The notes: generated by a model from the sequence alone, not told the origin. A stretch of 64,000 nt of DNA from Streptomyces sp. NBC_01439 (GCF_036227605.1 NZ_CP109487.1:310001-374000), one strand, 5' to 3'. Positions 43,907 through 54,630 are shown, counted from the stretch's first letter. A program made the numbers and translations.

Positions 43907-44047
43907 CCGGGCAGCGTACGAGTCGGGCCGCCACGGCACCATAACGCGGGCCTTATGCCCCCCGAGATGTCCCAATCTCGTCATGTTCACGCTCATACTC
44001 GGCCGCGAACGACACTCATCCCCGACCCCCCACGATCGGAGTGGACG

Positions 44048-47000
44048 TTGCATCCCAGCAGATGGACGGCGGCCGTGGCAGCGATGGCGCTGACCGCGAG
44101 CCTCGCCGGCGCTCTGGCCGGAACGGCATCGGCGGCGCAGCCGGCGCAGCCCTCCCCGTCCCAGAAGGACACACCGGCCGCCCGTGCGGTCGCGGCCGCC
44201 GACCAGGCCGTCGACAGCGGCCTGGACTCCCTGGTCAACTCCTCCCAGGAACAGTACGAACGACGTCTCGTCACCCCTTGGGTGAAGGACCTCTACTCCG
44301 TCTCGTACGAGCGCAGCTACCGCGGCCTGCCGGTCGTCGGCGGCGACGCGGTCGTGCTCGCGGACGGCACCGGCAAGGTGCGCGCCCTCCAGTCCGCCTC
44401 CGCCGTGCGCATCGACGTCTCCACCCGGGCGTCGGTCTCCGCGAAGGACGCCGAATCGACCTCGCGGGCGAAGCTGGCCTCGGTCGACAAGGTCGAGAGC
44501 AGCCGGCTCGCGGTCCGGCTCAAGGACGACAAGCCGGTGCTGGCGTGGGAAACGGTGCTGGTCGGCCGGACCAAGACGGCGCCCAGCAGGCTGCACGTCT
44601 TCGTGGACGCGCGGACGGGCGCCTTCGTCGACAGCTACGACGAGGTGGTCGCCGGCACGGGCAACAGCAAGTGGAACGGGCCGGGCCCGGTCACCATCGA
44701 CACCACCAACTCGGGTTCCACGTACACGCTGCGCGACCCGGTCCGGACCGGTCTGAGCTGTGCCGACTACAGCACCGGCACGGTCTTCTCGAAGTCCTCC
44801 GACTCCTGGGGCACCGGCAACCCCACGAGCAAGGAAACCGGCTGCGTCGACCTGATGTTCGCGGCGCAGAAGCAGTGGGACATGCTCTCCCAGTGGCTGG
44901 GCCGCAACGGCGTCAGCGGCAACGGCCGCAGCTTCCCCGCCAAGGTGGGCCTGAGCGACCTCAACGCCTACTGGGACGGCAGCTCCGTCACCATCGGGCG
45001 CAACAGCGCGGGCGAGTGGATCGCCGGGATCGACGTGGTGGCCCACGAGTACGGGCACGCCATCGACTCCAACACCCCGGGCGGCACCAGCGGCCAGGAG
45101 TCCGGGCTCGGCGAGGCCACCGGCGACATCTTCGGCGCGCTGACCGAGGCCTTCGCCAACGAGCCGGCCCCGTACGACACCCCCGACTACACGGTCGGCG
45201 AGGTCATCAACCTCCAGGGCCGGGGCCCGATCCGGAACATGTACAACCCGCCGGCCGTCAACAACGACCCGGCCTGCTACAGCTCCGCGATACCCGGCAC
45301 CGAGGTGCACGCGGCGGCCGGCCCCCTGAACCACTGGTTCTACCTGCTGGCCGAGGGCACCAGCCCCGGCGGCGGCAAGCCCAGCAGCAGCACCTGCAAC
45401 GGCAGCACGCTGACCGGTGTGGGCGTGCAGAACGCCGGCAAGATCTTCTACGGCGGCATGCTGCTCAAGACCAGCAGCATGTCCTACAAGAAGTACCGTA
45501 CGGCGACGCTGAGTTCCGCCAAGTCGCTCGACGCCACCTGTGACCTCTTCAACAAGACCAAGGCCGCCTGGGACGGCATCAGCGTGCCCGCCCAGAGTGC
45601 CGACCCGACCTGTACCCCGAGCGGCCAGAACAACGACTTCTCCATGTCGCTGAGCCCCTCCTCGGGCACCGTCCAGCACGGCGCCTCCGTGACCACCACC
45701 GTCGGCACCACTGTCACCACGGGCAACGCCCAGTCGGTGACGCTGACCGCCTCCGGCCTGCCGGCCGGCGTGAGCGCCTCCTTCAACCCGGCCACCGTGC
45801 AGTCCGGCCAGTCCTCGGTGCTCACCCTGACCGCAACGGCCAACGCGGCCCCCGGCGCGTCCACGGTCGTCGTCAAGGGTCAGGGCGCGGCCCTCTCCCA
45901 CACGGTCGACTACGCGCTCAACGTCGGCGGGACCCAGCCCGGCAACGACCCGCCGGACATCGACGTCGCCAACGTGCAGGCGCACCTGACCCAGTTCAAC
46001 ACCATCGCGAGCCAGAACGGCGGCCACCGCCGGGCGGGCAGCGCCGGCTACACCCAGTCGCTGGCGTACGTGAAGGGCAAGCTGCAGGCGGCCGGTTACA
46101 CCGTCACCGAGCAGAACTGCACCTCCTGCACCTACCCGTCGAACAACCTGCTCGCCGACTGGCCGGGCGGTCCCGCCGACCAGACCGTCATGTTCGGTGC
46201 GCACCTCGACAGCGTCTCGGCCGGCCCCGGCATCAACGACAACGGCTCGGGCTCCGCGACGCTGCTGGAGAACGCCCTGGTCCTCGCCCAGAAGAACCCG
46301 ACGATGACCAAGCACGTGCGCTTCGCCTGGTGGACCGACGAGGAGCAGGGCCTCAACGGCTCCGAGTTCTACGTCAACCAGCTGAGCAGCGCCCAGCGCA
46401 GCGCCATCAAGGGCTACTACAACTTCGACATGGTGGGCTCCACCAACGGCGGCTACTTCATCAACAACGTCAACTCCACCACCGCGGCCCCGCTGAAGGC
46501 GTACTGGACCTCGCTGAACCTGGCGCCCGAGGAGAACACCGAGGGCCAGGGCCGCAGCGACGACTACTCCTTCCAGCAAGCCGGCATCCCCACCTCCGGC
46601 TACGCGGCCGGGGCCAGCGCCCGCAAGACCTCGGCGCAGGCCACGAAGTGGGGCGGCACGGCCAACGCCGCCTACGACTCCTGCTACCACAGCTCCTGCG
46701 ACACCACGAACAACATCAACGCCACGGTGCTGAACCGCAGCGCCGACGGCGTCGCCTACGCCGTCTGGAAGCAGGCGGTCGGCGGTGAGACCCCCGCGCA
46801 GGACTTCTCCATCGCCGTCAGCCCGTCCGCGGGCAGCGCGGCCCCCGGCGGTTCCGCTTCCGCCACCGTCAACACCGCCACCGTGAGCGGTGCCGCCCAG
46901 ACCGTCGCGCTCTCCGTCTCGGGCGCGCCGGCCGGTGTCACCGCGACGCTCAGCCCGACGTCCGTCCAGTCCGGCAGCTCCTCGGCGCTGTCCGTCCAGG

Positions 47001-47557
47001 TCGGCGCGAGCACCGCGCCCGGCACGTACACCCTGACGGTCACCGGCTCCGGAACCGTCAGCCACGCCACCACCTACACGCTCACCGTCACCGGTGGCGG
47101 CTCCTGCACCCCGCGCCAGCTCGTGGCCAACGGCGGCTTCGAGAACGGCTCCAGCCCGTGGAGCGCGACCGCCGGTGTCATCACCAACCAGTCCGGCCAG
47201 ACCCCGCACGGCGGCAGCTACAAGGCGTGGCTCGCCGGGTACGGGTCCACCCACACGGACAGCGCCGCCCAGACGCTGACCATCCCGTCGGGCTGCTCCA
47301 CGTACCGGCTCGGCTTCTTCCTCCACATCGACACCGACGAGGACGAGAACGTCGTCTACGACCGGTTCACCGTCTCGGTGGCCGGCCAGACCCTGGAGAC
47401 CCTCTCCAACCTGAACGCGAACTCCGGCTACGTGGAGAAGTCCTACGACCTCTCGCAGTTCGCCGGCCAGACCGTCACCCTGAAGTTCAACGGCACGGAG
47501 GACCAGTCCCTGCAGACCTCCTTCGTCGTGGACGACGTCACCCTCCAGGTGAGCTGA
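44048..47557 (+). CDS. Secreted double metalloprotease: M4 (thermolysin-like) plus M28 aminopeptidase
   Basis: The 1169-residue protein has a signal peptide, FTP/PepSY-like pro-region (to about 215), then an M4 domain with H333-E-Y-G-H337 and third ligand E356. An Ig-like strand domain (about 535-630) leads to an M28 domain with H719-x-D721, D731 and E765/E766 (TDEEQG). A second Ig-like domain (about 918-1015) and a carbohydrate/surface-binding jelly roll ([11 protein letters not shown] to the end) follow. It would both endo-cleave proteins and trim N-termini. TTG 44048 follows GGAG and gives a proper signal peptide; the start is less sure than the rest. Confidence 0.9.
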   Translation: MHPSRWTAAVAAMALTASLAGALAGTASAAQPAQPSPSQKDTPAARAVAAADQAVDSGLDSLVNSSQEQYERRLVTPWVKDLYSVSYERSYRGLPVVGGDAVVLADGTGKVRALQSASAVRIDVSTRASVSAKDAESTSRAKLASVDKVESSRLAVRLKDDKPVLAWETVLVGRTKTAPSRLHVFVDARTGAFVDSYDEVVAGTGNSKWNGPGPVTIDTTNSGSTYTLRDPVRTGLSCADYSTGTVFSKSSDSWGTGNPTSKETGCVDLMFAAQKQWDMLSQWLGRNGVSGNGRSFPAKVGLSDLNAYWDGSSVTIGRNSAGEWIAGIDVVAHEYGHAIDSNTPGGTSGQESGLGEATGDIFGALTEAFANEPAPYDTPDYTVGEVINLQGRGPIRNMYNPPAVNNDPACYSSAIPGTEVHAAAGPLNHWFYLLAEGTSPGGGKPSSSTCNGSTLTGVGVQNAGKIFYGGMLLKTSSMSYKKYRTATLSSAKSLDATCDLFNKTKAAWDGISVPAQSADPTCTPSGQNNDFSMSLSPSSGTVQHGASVTTTVGTTVTTGNAQSVTLTASGLPAGVSASFNPATVQSGQSSVLTLTATANAAPGASTVVVKGQGAALSHTVDYALNVGGTQPGNDPPDIDVANVQAHLTQFNTIASQNGGHRRAGSAGYTQSLAYVKGKLQAAGYTVTEQNCTSCTYPSNNLLADWPGGPADQTVMFGAHLDSVSAGPGINDNGSGSATLLENALVLAQKNPTMTKHVRFAWWTDEEQGLNGSEFYVNQLSSAQRSAIKGYYNFDMVGSTNGGYFINNVNSTTAAPLKAYWTSLNLAPEENTEGQGRSDDYSFQQAGIPTSGYAAGASARKTSAQATKWGGTANAAYDSCYHSSCDTTNNINATVLNRSADGVAYAVWKQAVGGETPAQDFSIAVSPSAGSAAPGGSASATVNTATVSGAAQTVALSVSGAPAGVTATLSPTSVQSGSSSALSVQVGASTAPGTYTLTVTGSGTVSHATTYTLTVTGGGSCTPRQLVANGGFENGSSPWSATAGVITNQSGQTPHGGSYKAWLAGYGSTHTDSAAQTLTIPSGCSTYRLGFFLHIDTDEDENVVYDRFTVSVAGQTLETLSNLNANSGYVEKSYDLSQFAGQTVTLKFNGTEDQSLQTSFVVDDVTLQVS

Positions 47558-47589
47558 CGCCCACCTGATCGCCCGATCGCCCGAAGCCC

Positions 47590-47620
47590 GGCCCGGCCCC
47601 CGCAGCGCGGAGGCCGGGCC
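47590..47620 (+). terminator. Hairpin terminator after the metalloprotease
   Basis: A 9-bp perfect stem (47590-47598 with 47612-47620) lies 33 bases after the stop. Confidence 0.6.
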
Positions 47621-47686
47621 GTGTCGTGTTGCTCCAGCGCATCATTGACGCCTACGGATGCCCCCGATGGACATGAGGAACGGTTC

Positions 47687-47920
47687 ATGAGCAGGATCAG
47701 GATCGCCGCCGATGAGTCGACCGGATGCCGGTTGATGATCGAACCGCTCGGCATGGTCTACGCGGTCGACCCGGGTGCGTGCATGTTCTTCGAGGTCTCC
47801 CCTTCCCGGCTGGGCGAGATGGAGATCGTCTACTGGACGGGCGGGGTCACGGTCTGGTTGTACGGCGAGGTGATCGTCTTTGACCAGGACGGAAACGAGG
47901 TGGACCGCCTCTTCTCCTGA
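47687..47920 (+). CDS. Unknown 77-residue beta-rich protein
   Basis: The protein is not recognised. It has alternating strands (IRIAADESTG, YAVDPGACMFFEVSP, MEIVYWTGGVTVWLYGEVIVFDQDGNEV) with no signal peptide. ATG 47687 follows GAGGAA. A convergent hairpin at 47977 ends the unit. Confidence 0.6.
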   Translation: MSRIRIAADESTGCRLMIEPLGMVYAVDPGACMFFEVSPSRLGEMEIVYWTGGVTVWLYGEVIVFDQDGNEVDRLFS

Positions 47921-47976
47921 CGTGGACGAACCCCGCCGGTCACCGGTGGGAATCGTTGATCCGCCGTGTCGAAACG

Positions 47977-48007
47977 AAGCCCCGCCGGGAACCTCCTGGC
48001 GGGGCTT
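47977..48007. terminator. Bidirectional hairpin between convergent genes
   Basis: A perfect 10-bp stem, AAGCCCCGCC at 47977-47986 with its complement at 47998-48007, separates the 47920 stop from the ALDH stop at 48064. The A/T edges make it usable both ways. Confidence 0.7.
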
Positions 48008-48063
48008 GGCCGTCGGCCGGGGCGAGCAGCGCGAGGTCGGGCGCGTCCCGGTCGCCCCGCGGG

Positions 48064-49605
48064 CTACGGCATCAGCTGGTACTCGGGGAAGTTGCCGGGC
48101 AGCCGTTCGCCGCCCAGGCCGTCGGTGACGGCGTGCACGAGCAGTTCACCGCCGACGAACGCGCCGCGCCAGGATGCGCCGAACCCGCCGAAGAGCTCCT
48201 CGCGGTCGCCGCGCGAGCGTGGCTTGCCGTGGCCGAGTTTGAAGGCCCGGATCTGCGGGGCGAGCCGGGCGAAGGTGGCCGGATCGTCGGTGGACAGGGT
48301 CGCGACGAGGGCGCCGCCGGAGGCGTTCATCGCGGCGAGCAGCTCCGCCTCGGTGTCGACGAGGACGATGGTGTCGACGGGCCCGAAGGGTTCCGCGTGG
48401 TAGAGCGGGGAGGAGGCCGGCGGACTGAGCAGCGTGAGCGGGGCCATGTACGCGGAGGTGTCCTGGCCCTCTAGGAAGCGGGCCGGGTCCAGCGTGCCGC
48501 GGTAGAGCGGTACGGCGCCCCGCTCGATGGCCTCTGCGGCGTGGTCGGTGAGCTCCTTGGCCTTGGCCGCGTTGATGAGGGGGCCGAAGTCCAGCTCGGG
48601 CAGCGGGTCTTCGGGGTGCGCTACGGCGAGCGGGTGGCCGGTGCGGATGGACGCGACGGCCGGCAGGTAGGCGGCGAGGAAGGCGTCGAAGGCGGTGCGC
48701 TGGACGACGAAGCGCGGGTAGGCGGTGCAGCGCTGCTTGCCGTAGTCGAAGAGTTTGGGGATGACCGCCGTCAGGGCGGACCAGTCGGTGTGCTCCCAGA
48801 TGCCCCAGGTGTTGAGGCCCTCCTGCTCCAGGATGTGGCGCTTGCCGAGGTCGGTGACGGCTGTGGCGATCCGCGCTCCGGTGTCGCGGCCGCCGACGAA
48901 GGAGACGCAGCCGATCTCCGGGGAGCGTACGAGGGCCTCGGACAGTTCGGCCCCGCTGCCGCTGACCAGGGTGACGGGGATGCCCTCGCGGCGGATCAGC
49001 GCGCCGGCGAGGGTGAGGCAGGCGAGGCCTCCGTCGGTGGGGGTCTTCGCGATGACCGCGTTGCCGGCGAGGGCCTGCACCAGCATGGCGTGGACCAGCA
49101 CGGACATGGGGTAGTTCCAGCTCGCGATGTTGGAGACGGGCCCGGCGAGCGGGGAGCGGCCCTCGGCCATGGCCTCGATGTGCTCCACGTACCAGCGGAC
49201 GCCGTCCACGGCCCGGTCCACATCGGCCTGGGCCAGGTGCCAGGGCTTGCCGATCTCCCAGACCAGCAGGAGGGAGAGCAGTTCCCGGTGCTCGGTGAGG
49301 GCGTCGAGGGCGGCCGTGACCCGGGCCCGCCGTTCGGACAGCGGGACGTGCCGCCAGGCGCGGTGCTCGTCGAGGCAGGCCCGTACGGCCGCGCCCGCGG
49401 TCTGCGGGTCGAGCCGCGGCGGGCCCGCGACGGGGCTGCCGTCGACCGGGCTGGTGGCCGGCAGGCTGCGGCCGTCGGGCTGCCAGGAGCCGGCCCAGAG
49501 GTTGAGGACGCGATCGTCACGGAAGGCCTCGGGTGCGGCGGCCAGGGACCGCCGCCATGCGTCGGACCAGGCCGTACCGGGCTTGAGGGCGAGGGTGGGT
49601 GCCAT
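48064..49605 (-). CDS. Aldehyde dehydrogenase family protein
   Basis: The 513-residue enzyme has the ALDH fold: NAD(P)-binding stretch (VSNIASWNYPMSVLVHAM, AVIAKTPTDGG), the Glu in ILEQEGLNTWG, catalytic Cys in KQRCTAYPRFVV, and the late EPFGPVDTIV motif. The usual LELGG reads LEQEG, so this belongs to an outlying group; substrate not predicted. ATG 49605 follows GGAGAA. Single gene. Confidence 0.88.
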   Translation of the reverse strand: MAPTLALKPGTAWSDAWRRSLAAAPEAFRDDRVLNLWAGSWQPDGRSLPATSPVDGSPVAGPPRLDPQTAGAAVRACLDEHRAWRHVPLSERRARVTAALDALTEHRELLSLLLVWEIGKPWHLAQADVDRAVDGVRWYVEHIEAMAEGRSPLAGPVSNIASWNYPMSVLVHAMLVQALAGNAVIAKTPTDGGLACLTLAGALIRREGIPVTLVSGSGAELSEALVRSPEIGCVSFVGGRDTGARIATAVTDLGKRHILEQEGLNTWGIWEHTDWSALTAVIPKLFDYGKQRCTAYPRFVVQRTAFDAFLAAYLPAVASIRTGHPLAVAHPEDPLPELDFGPLINAAKAKELTDHAAEAIERGAVPLYRGTLDPARFLEGQDTSAYMAPLTLLSPPASSPLYHAEPFGPVDTIVLVDTEAELLAAMNASGGALVATLSTDDPATFARLAPQIRAFKLGHGKPRSRGDREELFGGFGASWRGAFVGGELLVHAVTDGLGGERLPGNFPEYQLMP

Positions 49606-49808
49606 CTGTGGTTCTCCGCTCAGGGGGTGGGCGGGGCAGGGAGGTGGCTCGCGTACGGCGGCCCTTCGCACGGGGGCGGCCGCACATCGAGGCTACGGGG
49701 CATCACCGCGACCGTACGTACCGTGGGTGCGAAATGGCCGGTGCCGGCGCGGAGCGGCGAGTCGCCCGGACACCTCGCGGGGTCCGGATCCCGCGCCCAG
49801 ACGGCCCT

Positions 49809-50087
49809 TCAGTGCTTGCCGCGGTCCCGCTCGGGAGCGACCATGGCGACCAGCCCGTAGTCCAGCTCCGCGCCGTCGACCAGCAGGGCCTCGACCGTGC
49901 GCGTGCTCGGGTCGATGTCGGCCTCCACGCCCTGCCCGCGGTAGCGGGGATAGCCCGAGGCACCCGTCTCGCCGGTCGCCTCCACCGTGGCCGACCGCAG
50001 GGCCCGGTCCGCGGGGGACTCGCCGCGCAGGTTCTCGATGTGCCCGGGCACCAGCAGGATCTCAAAGCTCTGCGGCTCTGTGCTCAT
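49809..50087 (-). CDS. Unknown 92-residue protein
   Basis: The protein is not recognised. It opens with a strand (SFEILLVPGHIENLRG) and contains VEADIDPSTRTVEALLVDGAELDYGLVAMV, suggesting a small alpha/beta fold without signal or membrane span. It is divergent from the receiver-like gene at 50185. Confidence 0.6.
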   Translation of the reverse strand: MSTEPQSFEILLVPGHIENLRGESPADRALRSATVEATGETGASGYPRYRGQGVEADIDPSTRTVEALLVDGAELDYGLVAMVAPERDRGKH

Positions 50088-50184
50088 GGACCGAAGCTAC
50101 CGGATGACGTGCCCCGGAGCGGGCGTGCACACGCCCCGCCTCGTAGGCTCTGCGGGACCCCCCACACGGATGAAGAGGAAAGAC

Positions 50185-50574
50185 ATGAGCGGCGACACCC
50201 CGGGCAGGATCCTCCTCGTGGCGAAGGAGACCACCCTGCGGGGCCTGCTGGAGCGCCTCCTCGTGGCCCGGGGGTTCACCGTGGTCGACGGCGGGACCGG
50301 GGCGGACACCGTCTCCCTCCTGGGCAGCGCCGGCCCGATCTCCCTCGTGATCTGCGAGCGCACCGGGCCGGGCCTGGACGAGGTGGCGCTGTTCGAAGAG
50401 ATCCGCCGGCACCCCGATCACGGGCGGGTGCCGATCCTCGCGCTGCCGCCGGCGGATCCCGAGTGCACGGTGCGCGCGCTGGAGGCCGGTGTCAGCGACG
50501 CTCTCGCGAAGCCCTTCCATCCCGCGGAGTTCGTGGCGCGCGTCGAGCGGCTGGCCCGGCCGGCCACGGCCTGA
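50185..50574 (+). CDS. Receiver-like domain protein without phospho-acceptor Asp
   Basis: The 129-residue protein folds like a CheY receiver (RILLVAKETTLRGLLERLLVARGFTVV, final KPFHPAEFVARVERL with the switch Lys). The acidic pair is replaced by AKE and the strand that should end in Asp reads LVICERTG, so it cannot be phosphorylated in the usual way. It may be a protein-interaction or atypical response module. ATG 50185 follows GAGGAAAG. No output domain or kinase nearby. Confidence 0.78.
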   Translation: MSGDTPGRILLVAKETTLRGLLERLLVARGFTVVDGGTGADTVSLLGSAGPISLVICERTGPGLDEVALFEEIRRHPDHGRVPILALPPADPECTVRALEAGVSDALAKPFHPAEFVARVERLARPATA

Positions 50575-50880
50575 TTCCGCTCTTCGGCTTCCGGCCGGTC
50601 GTCCGGATCCGGCCGGTCCGGGCCGGGCGGCGCGATTGGCCGGACATCGCCCTGGTCCGGGCCGCCCGGGGTTCCTACGATTCGGGCACCCGGTCCTCAC
50701 GGGCCGGGTATTGTCAGGGACATGCCCGCATTCCCCTTCCTGGGCCCGTCCCGTTCCACCCTGCACACCGGTCTGTGACGACCCGGCCCCGCTCTGGCCG
50801 GCCGCACCCCCCACACCCACCGGCACTCAGGCACGCCCGCCTGCGCGCCGCCCGGTACCGAAGCAGTGGATCGGAGAAAC

Positions 50881-51531
50881 ATGTCCGGCGGATTCCTCGT
50901 GAGCGGCGCGATCGGCGCCCTGCTCACCGCCACCCTGCCCACGCACGCCACCCCCTCCACGATCGTGAACCCGCCGCCCGACCGGATCGTGATCGAAGTC
51001 GCCACGGTCAACGGATCCGGGTGCCCCAAGGACACCGCACAGGTCGCCGTGTCCCAGGACAACACCGCCTTCACCGTGACCTACAGCCAGTACCTGGCCC
51101 AGGTCGGCGGCGGCGCCCCGCCCACGGCGGCCCGCAAGAACTGCCAGCTCAGCCTGATCGTGCACGTGCCCCACGGCTTCACCTACGCGGTCGCCAGTGC
51201 CGACTACCGCGGCTACGCCTCGCTCGCGCCGGGCGCCAAGGCCACCGAGAAGGCCTCGTACTACTTCCAGGGCTCACCGGACACCGCCGCGCGCACCCAC
51301 AACTTCAGCGGGCCGCAGGAGGACAACTGGCAGGCCACCGACGTGACCGACTGGGCCCAACTGGTGTGGGCACCGTGCGGGGTGCAGCGGAACTTCAACA
51401 TCAACACCGAACTGCGCGTGACCAGAGGCACCTCGTCCCCCTCGTCGACCAGCTACATGACGATGGACTCCACCGACGGCAGCATCAACACCATCTACCA
51501 CCTGGCCTGGAAGGAGTGCCCCGACAAGTGA
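50881..51531 (+). CDS. Secreted DUF4360 protein
   Basis: The 216-residue protein has a signal peptide (VSGAIGALLTATLPTHA) and the DUF4360 pattern: VNGSGCPKDTAQVAVSQDNTAFTVTYSQYLAQVG, then CQLSL and PCG with conserved Cys. Function of the family is unknown; members are exported by actinobacteria and fungi. ATG 50881 follows GGAGA. Confidence 0.85.
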   Translation: MSGGFLVSGAIGALLTATLPTHATPSTIVNPPPDRIVIEVATVNGSGCPKDTAQVAVSQDNTAFTVTYSQYLAQVGGGAPPTAARKNCQLSLIVHVPHGFTYAVASADYRGYASLAPGAKATEKASYYFQGSPDTAARTHNFSGPQEDNWQATDVTDWAQLVWAPCGVQRNFNINTELRVTRGTSSPSSTSYMTMDSTDGSINTIYHLAWKECPDK

Positions 51532-51557
51532 TCCGCCCCGCTCCCGGCCGCCCCCCG

Positions 51558-52466
51558 CTACGCGTGCGCGCGCGGCGGGGGGCGGTAGCCGCGGGCGCGC
51601 ACCAGTCGGGCGGTGAGCTCGGTGAAGGCGCGGGTCGCGGCGCTCTCGTACGCGCCCTCCCGGCGCAGCAGGCTGACCGTTCGGGACGGCAGGGCGGGGT
51701 CGAGCGGTACGGGGCGCAGGTACGGACGGTCGTGGGTGACGGCGTCGGGCAGGACGGTGGCCAGTGCGGTGCGTCGGACGATCTCGGTGAGGGCCTGCAC
51801 GGAGTTCGCCTCGACCGCGATGTGCGGCCGTACGCCATGGGCGGCGAGATAGGCGTCGACGTGCTCGCGGGTGGCGAAGTCCCCGCTGAGCAGCGCCAGT
51901 CGGCGCGTCGCGAGGTCGCGTACGGGCAGGGGCCCGGGGTCCGCGTCGGCCGCCGTGACCAGACCGAGGGTCTCGGTGAACAACGGGGTCGCCGCGATCC
52001 CGGGCAGGTGTAGCCCCTCGAAGGCGAGCCCCAACTCGTGCTCGTCGGCGAGCAGCCCGGCCTCGATCCGGTCCTGCGGCATTTCCCGGATCTCCAGGGT
52101 GATGCCGGGGTGCGCGGTGTGGAAGGCCGCGACCAGCGGACCGACGAGGTACGCGGTGAAGGTGGGGGTCAGCGCGAGGCGCAGGTGGCCGCGGGAGAGG
52201 TCGGCCAGGTCCAGGACGGCGCGCTCGGCCACGGCGAGGTCCCGTAGGGCGCCGCGCGCGTAGTGGACGTACGTCGCGCCGGCGTCGGTGAGCCGTACGC
52301 CGCGCCCGGTGCGGTCCAACAGCTGGACGCCGACGGCGCGTTCGAGCTGCTTCACCTGCTGGGACAGGGTGGGCTGGGAGATCCGCAGCTCTTCGGCGGC
52401 GCGGGTGAAGCTGCCGTGTTCGGCGACGGCGATCAGATAGCGCAGGTGGCGCAGTTCCGGTGCCAT
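51558..52466 (-). CDS. cynR: LysR-family regulator of cyanate genes
   Basis: The 302-residue protein has the LysR HTH ([35 protein letters not shown]) and effector domain (about 92-295). It is divergent from carbonic anhydrase and cyanase genes, as in the classic cyn operon, and a T-N11-A palindrome lies between them. Cyanate or azide is the known inducer of CynR. The name rests mainly on context. Confidence 0.85.
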   Translation of the reverse strand: MAPELRHLRYLIAVAEHGSFTRAAEELRISQPTLSQQVKQLERAVGVQLLDRTGRGVRLTDAGATYVHYARGALRDLAVAERAVLDLADLSRGHLRLALTPTFTAYLVGPLVAAFHTAHPGITLEIREMPQDRIEAGLLADEHELGLAFEGLHLPGIAATPLFTETLGLVTAADADPGPLPVRDLATRRLALLSGDFATREHVDAYLAAHGVRPHIAVEANSVQALTEIVRRTALATVLPDAVTHDRPYLRPVPLDPALPSRTVSLLRREGAYESAATRAFTELTARLVRARGYRPPPRAHA

Positions 52467-52503
52467 GGAGCCGACTATAGATGACATCGATGGCCGGCAT
52501 GCA

Positions 52504-52524
52504 TATTGCGTCTTGGACACAATA
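52504..52524 (+). promoter_or_regulatory. LysR-type (CynR) operator
   Basis: A perfect interrupted palindrome TATTG-N11-CAATA occupies 52504-52524 in the 125-base space between cynR and the carbonic anhydrase gene. It contains the T-N11-A core typical of LysR binding sites. Confidence 0.6.
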
Positions 52525-52591
52525 GATGCAGGTCATGCATGGTGGAACACGTCCAGCCCCGCAGGGGCGCATCCCACCGCAGGGAGTGACC

Positions 52592-53242
52592 GTGCAGACC
52601 ACGCAGACCACGCAGACCAGGCGTCCCTTGCCGACCACGCACACCGGGCCCACCTCGCGCGTTCTCGCCGACGGCGTCGCGCGTTTCCGGCGCGAGGTGT
52701 TTCCGGCCAAGGCGGACCTCTTCGCCCACTTGGCCGAGGTGCACCGGCCGACGACCCTGTTCATCGGCTGCTCGGACGCCCGTGTGGTGCCGGAGCTGAT
52801 CACCCAGAGCGAGCCGGGCGAGTTGTTCGTCGTCCGCACCGCCGGAAATCTCGTCCCCGCCCACGCGCCGGGCGCGGACGGGGTGGCGGCCAGCATCGAG
52901 TACGCCGTCGCCGTCCTCGGCGTCACCGGGATCGTCGTGTGCGGGCACTCCGCCTGCGGGGCGATGACCGCCCTGGCCGGGGGCGCCGACCTGAGGGCCG
53001 CCGCCTCCGTAGCGGGGTGGCTGCGGCATGCGGACGCCTCGGTGGCCCGTACGGCGGGCGTCGCCGGCCCCGACCGGCTGGCCGCCCTGGTGCGCGAGAA
53101 CGTACGGGCCCAGCTCGCGAACCTGGCCACCCACCCCTCGGTCGCCCGCGCGCGGGCCGCGGGAACCCTGACGCTGCACGGCTGGGTCTACGACATCCGC
53201 TCCGGCGCCGTCACGGACCTCGGCCCCGCAGCCGACGGCTGA
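52592..53242 (+). CDS. cynT: Beta-class carbonic anhydrase of the cyanate operon
   Basis: The 216-residue enzyme has the beta-carbonic anhydrase zinc site C60-x-D62-x-R64 (FIGCSDAR), H119 and C122 (CGHSACGAM). It supplies bicarbonate, the co-substrate that cyanase uses up. GTG 52592 follows AGGGAG. The cyanase gene begins 71 bases after its stop. Confidence 0.93.
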   Translation: MQTTQTTQTRRPLPTTHTGPTSRVLADGVARFRREVFPAKADLFAHLAEVHRPTTLFIGCSDARVVPELITQSEPGELFVVRTAGNLVPAHAPGADGVAASIEYAVAVLGVTGIVVCGHSACGAMTALAGGADLRAAASVAGWLRHADASVARTAGVAGPDRLAALVRENVRAQLANLATHPSVARARAAGTLTLHGWVYDIRSGAVTDLGPAADG

Positions 53243-53313
53243 CCCCGCGCCCCCGCCACCCCGTCCTCCACCTCCTCAACCCTCCCCACCCCTCCTCCCC
53301 GAAGGACGACTTG

Positions 53314-53784
53314 ATGCCGCACGCCCAGTTCGACCCCACCGCCCGCCAGGCCCTGGCCGCCACCGTCGTCGACGCCAAGACCCGGAGGGACCTGTCCTGG
53401 CAGCAGCTCGCCGACGCGACCGGCCTGTCGGTCGCCTTCGTCACCGCCGCCCTGCTGGGCCAGCACGCCCTGCCCGGGTCCGCCGCGAGGGCGGTCGCCG
53501 ACCTGCTGGACCTGGACGAGGACGCGGTGCGGCTCCTGCAGACGATCCCGACCCGCGGGTCCGTCCCCGTCGGCACCCCCACCGACCCGACGATCTACCG
53601 CTTCCACGAGATGCTTCAGGTCTACGGGACCACGCTGAAGGCCCTGGTCCACGAGCAGTTCGGGGACGGCATCATCAGCGCGATCAACTTCAAGCTGGAC
53701 GTCAAGAAGGTCGCCGACCCCGAGGGCGGCGAGCGTGCCGTCATCACGCTGGACGGCAAGTACCTCCCGACCCGCCCCTTCTGA
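53314..53784 (+). CDS. cynS: Cyanate hydratase (cyanase)
   Basis: The 156-residue protein matches cyanase in length and in its catalytic residues: R96, E99 ([11 protein letters not shown]) and S122 ([15 protein letters not shown]), at the same numbers as in the E. coli enzyme. An N-terminal HTH-like domain precedes them. It converts cyanate and bicarbonate to ammonia and carbon dioxide as a decamer. ATG 53314 follows GAAGGA. Confidence 0.96.
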   Translation: MPHAQFDPTARQALAATVVDAKTRRDLSWQQLADATGLSVAFVTAALLGQHALPGSAARAVADLLDLDEDAVRLLQTIPTRGSVPVGTPTDPTIYRFHEMLQVYGTTLKALVHEQFGDGIISAINFKLDVKKVADPEGGERAVITLDGKYLPTRPF

Positions 53785-53819
53785 CCTGTCTTCGGGCGCG
53801 TCCGTCCGAGCAGCTCGGC

Positions 53820-54308
53820 TCACCGCGCCGCCGGAAGTGCCGGTCGTGCCAGGCACTCGGACTTCCAGCGCTGGTGTCGCTCCTCCAGTCCGGAGAGCGC
53901 GTTGCGGAAGCGGTTCCACTCGGCCTCGCCGAACCGGGCCGAGCGGCGCAGGTCGAGATAGGCCCGGACCACCGTGTCGTGGGCCTCGCCCGGGGCGGTC
54001 GGCAGGCCGCACAGGTTCTCGAAGCGCTCGTACGGTTCGGACCGGACGGCGTCGGAGTCCTGGGTGGGCCGCGGGAACACGGGGAAGTGTCGGGGTCGCT
54101 CGGTGGCGACCGTCCGCGACGGTGCCGAGGCACGGTCGAAGAGTCCGGCCGCGCGGTCCACGTGGTCCGCCGCCACGTCCAGCCGGCTCGCGCGCAGCGC
54201 CTCGATCGCCGCCCCTATGTCCGCCGCGATCGCCTCGAAGACCGTTTCGCCTCCGTCCACGTCTGCGATGGTCGCCCAGCGGTCCATCTCCGCGCCTTCC
54301 GGGTTCAT
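53820..54308 (-). CDS. Unknown 162-residue helical protein
   Basis: The protein is not recognised. It is largely helical (IAADIGAAIEALRASRLDVAADHVDRAAGLFDRA; VVRAYLDLRRSARFGEAEWNRFRNALSGLEERHQRW) and lacks signal or membrane span. ATG 54308 has AGGAGG 9 bases upstream. It lies convergent with cyanase. Confidence 0.65.
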   Translation of the reverse strand: MNPEGAEMDRWATIADVDGGETVFEAIAADIGAAIEALRASRLDVAADHVDRAAGLFDRASAPSRTVATERPRHFPVFPRPTQDSDAVRSEPYERFENLCGLPTAPGEAHDTVVRAYLDLRRSARFGEAEWNRFRNALSGLEERHQRWKSECLARPALPAAR

Positions 54309-54441
54309 CGTCACTCGCCTCCTGGAGCTGCCGTGCCCCACCCCTTCCGGGTGAAGCGGGAGATTCCAGTGAGCATGATCGGAACACCGCGCGTCACGCC
54401 GCGGGCATTCGTGTCTTGACAGGGGCGGCAGGGACATGCAT

Positions 54442-54472
54442 AGAGCCTCCGGCCCGGTCGGGCGGAGGCTCT
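54442..54472 (-). terminator. Hairpin between rodlin and the 54308 gene
   Basis: A 9-bp perfect stem (54442-54450 with 54464-54472), extended inward by GCCC/GGGC with one bulge, lies about 160 bases beyond the rodlin stop on the minus strand. Confidence 0.55.
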
Positions 54473-54630
54473 GTGGCGTACGGTTCGGTGCCCACCCCGG
54501 CGGCCGGTCGGCCGCCGTGCGCCGGTGGAGGAGGCGGTTCCGGGGAACCGTGGATCCGGGTGGAACAAGCCGGGGCCCCGTGGGCACTCGCGCAGGCGTC
54601 GGAGGCCCCGGCTCGTACGAGGGGACTGCG

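Noticed and set aside
43907..47326. Over 1100 minus-strand codons ahead of the LysR gene
   Set aside because: Antisense of the M4-M28 protease; the LysR protein clearly starts at 43906.
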